Source: Actinoplanes nipponensis (GTDB lineage Bacteria; Actinomycetota; Actinomycetes; Mycobacteriales; Micromonosporaceae). From it: a stretch of 64,000 bases of DNA. The position numbers and the translations under genes are program-made. Where the stretch lies: the NCBI RefSeq assembly GCF_016862275.1, contig NZ_BOMQ01000026.1, positions 1 through 64,000 on the forward strand, written 5' to 3'. Position 1 is the first letter of the stretch; every line of letters starts with the position of its first letter. The notes beneath the pieces were generated by a model. The model was not told where the DNA came from and did no database searches. It saw nothing but the letters and a program-made list of their open reading frames with translations. Positions 52,274-59,160 of the stretch are shown here, piece by piece.

Positions 52274-53455
52274 TCAGCCGGCGCGCAGGGTGAGCAGCGT
52301 GATCTCGCTGGGGGCGAAGATCCGGAACGGCGGGCCCCAGAAGCCGGTGCCGCGCGAGGTGTAGAGCTGGGTGCGCTCGCCGTGCCGGCTCAGGCCCTGC
52401 AGCACCGGCTGGTCCAGCCGGACCAGGTAGTGGAACGGCCACATCTGCCCGCCGTGGGTGTGGCCGGAGATCTGCAGGTCGACGCCGTGCGCGACGGCCC
52501 CGGCGACCTGCTGGGGCTGGTGGGCCAGCAGCAGCACGGGCAGCTCCGGCGCGGCGCCGGCCAGCGCCGCCTCGTGGTCCATGTGGTGCCCCGGCACGCC
52601 CGAGCCCGCGGCCGTACGGTCGTCGACGCCGGCCACCACCAGGCTGCTGCCGTCGCGGGTGACCACCAGATGCCGGTTGTGCAGGGCCTCCCAGCCCAGC
52701 GAGGCCATGTGCTCGACCCAGCGCTGGGCCCCGCTGAAGTACTCGTGGTTGCCGGTCACGTAGACCCGGCCCAGCTTCGCCCGGACGTCGCCCAGCGGGG
52801 CCGCCTGCTCCCGGCGCTGGGCGACCTCGCCGTCGGCGATGTCGCCGGTGTGCGCGACCAGGTCGGCGTCCAGCGCGTTGACCACGTCGACGACGCCGCG
52901 GGACCAGCGGGCGCGGTCGATCGGGCCGTAGTGGGTGTCGGTCAGCAGCACGACCTTCAGGCCGTCGAGACCCGGGCCGAGCCGGGGGATGCGCACCTCG
53001 ACGCGGCGGACCCGGGAGACCCGCATCGCCTCGGCGTACCCCCAGAGCAGCAGGACCGTCGCGACCACCGCGACCACCGCCGTGACGATGCGGGAGCGCG
53101 CCGGGTCGGCGACGCCCGCCAGTGCCAGCGCCGCCCGCAGCACCAGGCTCAGCACGGACCAGACGAACAGCACCCACACGACGCCCAGCAGGGTGTCGGA
53201 GGCGCGGGCGGCGGCGTCGCGGTGGTGCCGGCCGTGGCCGCTGACCATCAGGAACGGGAACGCGACCGCGGCCGCGGCGACCAGCGCCGTGCCCGCGGCG
53301 AACACCGCCGCCGGCCACCGGTTGCCCGACCAGACCAGCGTCCACCAGGGCACGCCGAACAGCAGCAGCAGGACGGCGGCGACGATCAGGCCGAAGCGCA
53401 GGGCCCGGCCGCGCCGGCGACGCGGCGCGGCTTGCACGGTTTCTCCCACAGACAC
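52274..53455 (-). CDS. Membrane-anchored metallophosphoesterase (YkuE/YaeI-type)
   Basis: A 393-residue protein. Four membrane spans (about 20-150) are followed by a calcineurin-like phosphoesterase domain (about 160-393) with all metal motifs: LLTDTHYG, HTGDIADG, VTGNHEYF and QISGHTHGGQ. Relatives of this type act on UDP-diacylglucosamine-like or phospholipid substrates; the assignment here is only to the family. The start is ambiguous between two near GTG codons. The next gene upstream on the same strand is 24 bp away. Confidence 0.92.
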   Translation of the reverse strand: MSVGETVQAAPRRRRGRALRFGLIVAAVLLLLFGVPWWTLVWSGNRWPAAVFAAGTALVAAAAVAFPFLMVSGHGRHHRDAAARASDTLLGVVWVLFVWSVLSLVLRAALALAGVADPARSRIVTAVVAVVATVLLLWGYAEAMRVSRVRRVEVRIPRLGPGLDGLKVVLLTDTHYGPIDRARWSRGVVDVVNALDADLVAHTGDIADGEVAQRREQAAPLGDVRAKLGRVYVTGNHEYFSGAQRWVEHMASLGWEALHNRHLVVTRDGSSLVVAGVDDRTAAGSGVPGHHMDHEAALAGAAPELPVLLLAHQPQQVAGAVAHGVDLQISGHTHGGQMWPFHYLVRLDQPVLQGLSRHGERTQLYTSRGTGFWGPPFRIFAPSEITLLTLRAG

Positions 53456-53479
53456 ACGGCGAAGTCTGCCACGGGACGC

Positions 53480-54145
53480 TCAGCGCGGCGGCGGGGTGCC
53501 GATGCTCTCGATCAGCGCGGCCGGCACCAGCAGGTCCGCCCGGCCCCGGGTGGCCGCGATCAGCTCGGCGTTGCGCTCGTCGGTGCCGGTCGCCCAGGCC
53601 GCCGCGACGTGCTCGTCCTTGCCGAAGCGGACGTGCCGGTCGACGAGCCGGCGCAGCCGCGAGGTCCGGTCCAGGTCGGCGTACCAGACCTCGTCGACCA
53701 GCGGCCGGACCCGCTCCCAGCCGCCCGAGTCCAGCATGAGGTAGTTGCCCTCGGTGACGATGAGCCGGGCCGCCCGGGGCACCCCGATGGTCCCGGCGAT
53801 CGGCTGCTCGATGAGCCGTTCGAAGCCGGGCGCGTAGATCATCTCGTCGGTGTCCTCGCGCAGCCGGCGCAGCAGCGCCGCGTAGCCCAGCGGGTCGAAG
53901 GTGTCCGGGGCGCCCTTGCGGTCGCGGTTGCCGAGCCGCTCGAGCTCCACGTCGGCCAGGTGGAAGCCGTCCATCGGCACGTGCGCGACCCAGCCCGGGG
54001 CCGGCCGGGCCAGCGCCGCGACCAGCTCCTCGGCCAGCGTGGTCTTGCCCGCCCCGGGCGCGCCGGCGATGCCCAGCACCGCCCGGCCGCCGTCGCGGAC
54101 CAGCGCCCGGGCCCGGGCGACGAGCCCCTCGAACGTGACGGTCAT
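53480..54145 (-). CDS. Nucleoside/sugar kinase-like P-loop protein
   Basis: A 221-residue P-loop kinase of the phosphoribulokinase/uridine kinase superfamily, closest to the FrcK/YggC-like group. Walker A is GIAGAPGAGKTTLAEEL; the substrate loop has HVPMDGFHLADVELERLGNRDRKGAPDTFD. A later LIVTEGNYLML and a lid with RHVRFGKDEHVAAAW follow. It should phosphorylate a nucleoside, a sugar or pantothenate-like compound; which one is not evident. Upstream, 17 bp away, lies an unknown gene on the same strand. Confidence 0.88.
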   Translation of the reverse strand: MTVTFEGLVARARALVRDGGRAVLGIAGAPGAGKTTLAEELVAALARPAPGWVAHVPMDGFHLADVELERLGNRDRKGAPDTFDPLGYAALLRRLREDTDEMIYAPGFERLIEQPIAGTIGVPRAARLIVTEGNYLMLDSGGWERVRPLVDEVWYADLDRTSRLRRLVDRHVRFGKDEHVAAAWATGTDERNAELIAATRGRADLLVPAALIESIGTPPPR

Positions 54146-54162
54146 GACCCGTAGGGTACGGG

Positions 54163-54813
54163 CTACAGCCCCAGGCGCAGCGCGGTGACGCCCGCCGGGG
54201 AGAGCGGCCGCAGCGTCGCGCGCCTCAGGTCGGCGTGCACGGCGCCGGGCAGCTGGGTGCCGAGCGCGCACAGCGCCGGATAGTGGTCGAGCACGTCGCG
54301 GTGGCTCAGGGCGCCGACGCCGATCAGCAGGCCGTTGACCGCCGACGGGTTGCGGGCCAGCGTCGCGCACAGCTCCATGCGCCACACCGGGTCGTCGACG
54401 TGCGCGGCGAACTCGCGGGCGATCCGGTTGCTGGCCGAGTACGTCTCGTCGGGCGCGGCGTGGCGTCCGGAAGGGGCCAGCACCGGCGCCATCCGGACCA
54501 CGATGCCCAGGTGCAGGGCCAGCTCCGGCACGGTCAGCACCTCGAGGCCGAACGAGCAGGTGTCGCAGAGCGGCCGGAACGTCTCGGCGTGCACGACCAC
54601 GGCCGGACGGGGACAGTCGGCGGCCGGGCTGCACACCGTGTCCATGATGATCTCGGCGAGCCGGCCGGCCTCGTCGAAGCGGCCGATGCCGAAGTACGCC
54701 GCCGGTGACTCCCGGTACCGGGCGAGGGCGGCGGGCTCGCTGCCGTAGCCGTCCGGGTCGATCCCGATGCGGGGTACGCCGTGCTGTGCTTGGAGCTGGA
54801 TGAGCCGGAACAT
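54163..54813 (-). CDS. Unknown protein with Cys pair
   Basis: A 216-residue soluble protein of no recognised family. It starts FRLIQLQAQHGVPRIGIDPDGYG, and has a central segment with Cys residues (TVCSPAADC, RPLCDTCSFGLEVL) that could bind metal. Its C-terminal half is helical with ELCATLARNPSAVNGLLIGVGAL. The ATG at 54813 is chosen because GGGAG lies 8 nt upstream; a GTG at 54822 adds three residues. It sits between a kinase gene and a small membrane protein gene on the same strand, possibly one operon. Confidence 0.75.
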   Translation of the reverse strand: MFRLIQLQAQHGVPRIGIDPDGYGSEPAALARYRESPAAYFGIGRFDEAGRLAEIIMDTVCSPAADCPRPAVVVHAETFRPLCDTCSFGLEVLTVPELALHLGIVVRMAPVLAPSGRHAAPDETYSASNRIAREFAAHVDDPVWRMELCATLARNPSAVNGLLIGVGALSHRDVLDHYPALCALGTQLPGAVHADLRRATLRPLSPAGVTALRLGL

Positions 54814-54877
54814 CCTGGTCACTCCCCGGGTCGTGAGGTCGGTGCATCCGGGGGTACGCAGCAGGATGTCCGGCGGT

Positions 54878-55120
54878 TCACTCCTTACGCTGGGTATAAG
54901 AAAAGTGGCGCCGCGCGCGGTGACCGGTCAGGCGGAAGCAGTCGAAAGTCACTGCGTGTAAGGCGTACGTCGCGGCGGTGAGGGCGAGCAGCATGCCCCC
55001 GAGCACGACCGCCAGCCGGGCGTCGAGCACCCGCCAGGCGGTGGGCAGGGCGGCGGCGGCGAGCACGAGCCCGGCCTCCAGGGTGGCCTCGGCGAGCCGG
55101 CGGGCACGGTCCGGTTTCAT
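54878..55120 (-). CDS. Small two-span membrane protein
   Basis: An 80-residue protein. It has a basic start (KPDRARRL), two hydrophobic segments (LEAGLVLAAAALPTAWRVL and LAVVLGGMLLALTAATYALHAV) and a basic tail. No family recognised. AGGG lies 7 nt before the ATG. It could lead the minus-strand operon of the unknown protein, kinase and phosphoesterase. Confidence 0.65.
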   Translation of the reverse strand: MKPDRARRLAEATLEAGLVLAAAALPTAWRVLDARLAVVLGGMLLALTAATYALHAVTFDCFRLTGHRARRHFSYTQRKE

Positions 55121-55232
55121 GGTCACACCCTGTCCCCGCCGGGGGCGCCGCCGCTTCCCTCCGCAGCCGGATCGCGGCTATGACTTTCGGCGGAGGCCCG
55201 GCGCCGCCACGGTCCGCCGCCGGGAGGAGAAA

Positions 55233-55301
55233 GTGACCGCCTCCGATATCTCGAGCACCGCCCCCGGGGCGGCCCTGGACACTCCCGAAACTGCGCCGTA
55301 A
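55233..55301 (+). CDS. Possible 22-residue peptide with strong ribosome site
   Basis: GGGAGGAGAAA followed directly by GTG opens a frame of 22 codons, ending TAA at 55301. The product VTASDISSTAPGAALDTPET plus two residues is small, acidic and Ser/Thr-rich. It lies in the otherwise empty 303-bp gap (55121-55423) upstream of the deacetylase gene. It may be a leader peptide, a gene relic or a short secreted or modified peptide; nothing else supports translation. No other feature was noticed in the gap. Confidence 0.28.
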   Translation: MTASDISSTAPGAALDTPETAP

Positions 55302-55423
55302 CGTGGCCTGAGCGGCGGCGATGCCCGGCCGGCGCCGCCACCGACGGAGCCCGGCAAACCACGAAGCTCGCCGGGCTGGCGACCGATAATGGTCATGTCT
55401 GTCGGCGGTGGGAGGAACGAGCG

Positions 55424-56236
55424 GTGACCGGTGCGGCCCCGCCGGCATGGCAGTCCATGCCGGCGCTGATGTATCACTCCGTGTCCGCCGTCGGCGGCCC
55501 GTTGAGCGATCTCGCCGTGCCCCGCAGCCGCCTCGCCGAACAGCTCGGCGCGCTCACCGCCGCCGGCTACCGGCTCGTCGGGCTCTCCGCGGCCCTCGAC
55601 GAGCTGGCCCGGGGCAGCACCGACAAGCTGCTCGCGGTCACCTTCGACGACGGCTACCGCGACTTCCTCACCGCCGGCGTGCCCGTGCTGGCCGAGGCCG
55701 GCGCCGGCGCCACCCTGTACGCCTCCGTCGGTCACCTCGGCGGACCGGCCGGCTGGCTGGGCCGCTGGGCCCCCGACTTCGGCCGGCTGCTCAGCTGGGA
55801 CGAGCTGGCCGAGGTGGCCGACGCCGGCATCGAGATCGGCAACCACAGCCTGCTGCACCACCCGCTCGACGTGCTGCCGGCCGCCGCCCTGCGCGAGGAG
55901 ACCGTGCGCAGCAAGGACGAGCTGGAGCAACGGTTGCAGCGCCGGGTCCGCAGCTTCGCGTACCCGCACGGCTACAACGGTTCCCGGGTCCGGGCCGCGG
56001 TCCTGGCCGCCGGGCACGACAACGCCACCGAGGTCGGCCGGCGGCTGCACCGGCCGGGGGAGCGGCGCTTCGCCGTACCCCGGTTGCAGCCCACCCCGGC
56101 GATGACCGGGGCCGACCTCGTCGCCCTGGTCGCCGGCGGCGGGTCGCCGCTGGTGCCGCAGCTCAAGCGGCTCGCCCAGCCCGGCTGGCGGGCGGTCCGC
56201 CGGGTCGCCCGGGCGGCCGGCCGGAACCTGACGTGA
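55424..56236 (+). CDS. Polysaccharide deacetylase (CE4-like)
   Basis: A 270-residue NodB-fold deacetylase. It starts with MPALMYHSVS, has the Asp/Asp metal motif TFDDGY (about 73-78), the metal His motif HSLLHH (about 143-148), and RSFAYPHGYN. It has no signal peptide. Enzymes of this sort remove N- or O-acetyl groups from surface polysaccharides. GGGAGGAACG precedes the GTG start. The next gene overlaps it by four bases, so the two are translationally coupled. Confidence 0.92.
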   Translation: MTGAAPPAWQSMPALMYHSVSAVGGPLSDLAVPRSRLAEQLGALTAAGYRLVGLSAALDELARGSTDKLLAVTFDDGYRDFLTAGVPVLAEAGAGATLYASVGHLGGPAGWLGRWAPDFGRLLSWDELAEVADAGIEIGNHSLLHHPLDVLPAAALREETVRSKDELEQRLQRRVRSFAYPHGYNGSRVRAAVLAAGHDNATEVGRRLHRPGERRFAVPRLQPTPAMTGADLVALVAGGGSPLVPQLKRLAQPGWRAVRRVARAAGRNLT

Positions 56237-57288
56237 CACCCGCCCACCGGGCCCCGGGCCGGCTGACCCGCCGGCACCTCGTCGGGGGCCTCGCCGCGCT
56301 CGCCGCCGTGCCCGCCGCCGCGCTGGCCGTGCGCGCGGTCGGCCGGGACGAGACCCCCGCGGAGGCCACCAGCTCGCCGGGACGCCCGGCCACCGCCACC
56401 CCGCGGCCCGGCGCGAGCAGCACCCCGGCAGCCGTCACCAAGGGCGGCGGCCCGGTGCCGTTCCGGCCCGGCCGGGCGATGCTCGGCGCGTACCTCGGGC
56501 TCGAGGGCCGGTCGCTGACCGAGAGCCTGGCCCTGCGCCGCGGCCAGCTCGGCCGCGACCAGCGCATCGTGCACGTGTTCTACGACTTCACCGATACGCT
56601 GCCGCGCACGGTCGAGGCGCTGCCGGCCAAGGCCACCCCGATGGTGTCGTGGCGCGGCTGCCCGCTGGCCGACATCACCTCCGGGGACAGCGACGCGCTC
56701 ATCGCCCGCGCCGCCCGCCAGCTCAAGCAGCAGGACCGGCCGGTGCTGCTGCGCTGGGGCTGGGAGATGAACGGCGACTGGTACAAGTGGAGCGCCGCCC
56801 GCAACGGCAAGGACGGCAAGGCGTACGTCGCGGCCTGGCGGCGCCTGCACGACATCTTCGCCGGGGAGAAGGCGACCAACGTGTCCTGGGTGTGGAGCCC
56901 GAACTGGAACTCCTCCCCGGTGGCCGAGTGGAACACCTTCGCGGCGCTGTACCCGGGCGACGAGTACGTCGACTGGGTCGGCGTCTCCGGCTACAACCTG
57001 CACCGGGAGACCCCGGACAAGCTGTTCGGCGGGATCTACCAGGCGTACGCCGCGCGCAAGCCCCTCCTGATCACCGAGGTGGGCGCGATGGACCGCGGCG
57101 GGCGTACCAAGGCGGACTGGATCGCGTTGCTGGCGGCGTGGGTCGAGGCGCACCCGGGGGTGGGCGGGGTCACGTGGTTCGACACCGACACCCACCCCGG
57201 GTACGCCGAGAAGTGGCGCATCGACACCGACGCCGAGTCGCTGGCCGCGTACAAGGCGATGGCGCAGAGCGCCCGGTTCAGCGGCTAG
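56233..57288 (+). CDS. GH26-like glycoside hydrolase, exported
   Basis: A 351-residue exported protein. The leader LTRRHLVGGLAALAAVPAAALAV carries twin arginines. A Ser/Thr/Pro spacer (about 42-75) precedes a (beta/alpha)8 hydrolase resembling family GH26. The probable acid/base Glu is in LLRWGWEMNGDWY and the nucleophile Glu in LLITEVGAM; VSWVWSPNW and WVGVSGYN are also typical. Family members cut beta-mannan or beta-1,3-xylan. Coupling to the deacetylase gene suggests trimming of a self-made surface polysaccharide rather than feeding, though this is inference. The last 11 bp overlap the convergent folD gene. Confidence 0.9.
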   Translation: MTPAHRAPGRLTRRHLVGGLAALAAVPAAALAVRAVGRDETPAEATSSPGRPATATPRPGASSTPAAVTKGGGPVPFRPGRAMLGAYLGLEGRSLTESLALRRGQLGRDQRIVHVFYDFTDTLPRTVEALPAKATPMVSWRGCPLADITSGDSDALIARAARQLKQQDRPVLLRWGWEMNGDWYKWSAARNGKDGKAYVAAWRRLHDIFAGEKATNVSWVWSPNWNSSPVAEWNTFAALYPGDEYVDWVGVSGYNLHRETPDKLFGGIYQAYAARKPLLITEVGAMDRGGRTKADWIALLAAWVEAHPGVGGVTWFDTDTHPGYAEKWRIDTDAESLAAYKAMAQSARFSG

Positions 57289-58132
57289 CCTTCTCCGCCG
57301 CCTCGATCGCGTTGCGGAACAGCATGGCGACCGTGGTCGGGCCCACGCCGCCGACCCGCGGGGTGATCGCCCCGGCCACCCGCGCGACCTCCTCGGCCAC
57401 GTCGGGCAGCAGCCGCCGGCCCTCGTAGCGCACCCCGGCGCCGACCACCGTCGCGCCCGGCCTGACGTGCTCGGGCTGGATGATGCCGGGCACGCCCACG
57501 GCGGCGATGAGGATCTCGGCCCGCCGGGTGTAGCGCTGCCAGTCCGGCACCCCGGTGTGCACCACCGTCACCGCGGCGTTCGCGGTGGGGCGCTTCTGCG
57601 ACAGCAGCATGGCCAGCGGGCGCCCGATGGTCGCGCCGCGGCCCAGGATGACCACCTCCCGGCCGGCGACCGGCACGTCGTGGTACGCCAGCAGCGCCTC
57701 GATGCCCGCCGGGGTGCACGGCCGCGGCCCGGGCAGGCCCACCGAGAGCCGGCCCAGGTTGAGCGGGTGCATGCCGTCGACGTCCTTGTCCGGGTCGACG
57801 GTCAGCAGCGCCGCGTCGTAGTCGATGTGCGCCGGCGGCGGGTACTGGATCAGCAGGGCGTGCACGGCCGGGTCGGCGTTCAGCGCGTCGATCGCCCGCA
57901 GCAGGTCGTCCTGCGTGGCGTCCGCCCCCAGGTGCACGTGCGGCGAGACGAAGCCCAGCTCGGCGGCCTGCTTCTGCTTGATCCGGATGTACCCGGCGCT
58001 GGCGTCGTCGTCGCCGACCAGGACGGTGGCCAGCGACGGCTGCACCCCGCCCTCGCGCAGCTTCGCCACGCGCTGCCGGACGTCGGCCAGCACCTCGTCG
58101 GCCACCGGCTTGCCGGGCAGCAGCCTGGCCAT
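57278..58132 (-). CDS. folD: Methylenetetrahydrofolate dehydrogenase/cyclohydrolase FolD
   Basis: A 284-residue bifunctional enzyme that interconverts 5,10-methylene-, methenyl- and 10-formyl-tetrahydrofolate with NADP. It has the catalytic Tyr/Lys motif SAGYIRIKQKQAAELG, DKDVDGMHPLNLGRL, PCTPAGIEALL and the dinucleotide loop LGRGATIGRPLAMLL. The length is that of the family. An in-frame ATG at 58147 would add five residues (MSEEH) and is a reasonable alternative start. The stop lies inside the end of the convergent GH26 gene. It is the only housekeeping metabolic gene in this surface-polysaccharide segment. Confidence 0.96.
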   Translation of the reverse strand: MARLLPGKPVADEVLADVRQRVAKLREGGVQPSLATVLVGDDDASAGYIRIKQKQAAELGFVSPHVHLGADATQDDLLRAIDALNADPAVHALLIQYPPPAHIDYDAALLTVDPDKDVDGMHPLNLGRLSVGLPGPRPCTPAGIEALLAYHDVPVAGREVVILGRGATIGRPLAMLLSQKRPTANAAVTVVHTGVPDWQRYTRRAEILIAAVGVPGIIQPEHVRPGATVVGAGVRYEGRRLLPDVAEEVARVAGAITPRVGGVGPTTVAMLFRNAIEAAEKASR

Positions 58133-58245
58133 GTGTTCTTCGGACATCCGCTTCCACTTCGGCGTGGGCACCCAGGCGGACGGCCCCCACGGCGAGCTCC
58201 CCGATGGTGGTCCCCATCCTCGATGCCGCCAGTCGCGTGTCCGCG

Positions 58246-59160
58246 TCAGTCTACGGCGCTGACGTAGAGAGTCCGGTAGGCGGTGGTGTCCCCCGCGCGG
58301 TAGAGGTTCACGGTCAGCCGTTGCGCGCCGGGCAGGCTCAGCGTCTCGCTCCAGGCGCCGTCGCCGCTCACCGTGACGGTGCGCTGCAGCGTGGTGGTGC
58401 CGGACGGCCCGGCCACCCGTACCGTGTACGGCCCGTCGGCGGCCAGCAGCCCGCTCGCCGAGACCCGCACCGCGCGGTTGCCGGCCGCGTCGACCGGGCC
58501 CGACGGCGCCGCCGCCAGCGCCGTCACGACGGTGTCGTGCGTGGCCCGGGAGGTGGTGAACGACAGCCAGCTCGCCCCGGCGAGCACGCCGGCGACCAGC
58601 ACCAGCGGCAGGAACTGGCGCAGCAGCCGGCGCCGCCGGGCCCGGTCCTCGGCCGCGGCCCGCTGCTCGTCCTCGGCCGGCGGCACCACCGGCACGATCG
58701 ACATGACGATCGTGCTGGCCTCGGCCACGCCCGGCGCCGGCAGCCGGAGCGTGTTCTCCTCGACCTCCATCCGCACCAGCTTCTCGCCGACCGGCCGCCG
58801 CGGCGCGGGTCCGGCGGCCACCGGCGTTCGGCGCCGCATCATCCGCGCCGCCACCACGGCCGCCAGCGTCACGCCCACCGTGGACACGGTCCACGCGAGC
58901 CGGTCGATGCGCAGCCCGACCCCGTGGACGACCAGGCCGGCGACGATCAGCACGCCCATGCTCAGCGCGGGGGTGAGCACGGTGCGCTCGACCGCGGTCA
59001 GCGACCGGCGGCGGAACAGCACCCCGAGCAGGGCCATCCCGGGCAGCACGAAGCCGAGCAGCAGACCGCCGGCGATGGCGGCCGGCCGCGGCCCGGCCAG
59101 CACGGCGGCGCCGGCGGCCAGGGCCAGGGCGGCGAGGACGCGGGACAGCAGGGCGCTCAC
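58246..59160 (-). CDS. Membrane protein with extracytoplasmic C-terminal domain
   Basis: A 304-residue protein. Four membrane segments come first (about 5-110). A cytoplasmic basic linker follows, then a fifth span (FLPLVLVAGVLAGASWLSF, about 180-198) and an outer beta-rich domain (VTALAAAPSGPVDAAGNRAVRVSASG ... TLYVSAVD). It resembles DUF1616-like accessory proteins of glycosyltransferase clusters, but I could not place it firmly. The GTG start overlaps the stop of the upstream large membrane protein (GTGA), so both are translated together. Confidence 0.75.
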   Translation of the reverse strand: MSALLSRVLAALALAAGAAVLAGPRPAAIAGGLLLGFVLPGMALLGVLFRRRSLTAVERTVLTPALSMGVLIVAGLVVHGVGLRIDRLAWTVSTVGVTLAAVVAARMMRRRTPVAAGPAPRRPVGEKLVRMEVEENTLRLPAPGVAEASTIVMSIVPVVPPAEDEQRAAAEDRARRRRLLRQFLPLVLVAGVLAGASWLSFTTSRATHDTVVTALAAAPSGPVDAAGNRAVRVSASGLLAADGPYTVRVAGPSGTTTLQRTVTVSGDGAWSETLSLPGAQRLTVNLYRAGDTTAYRTLYVSAVD

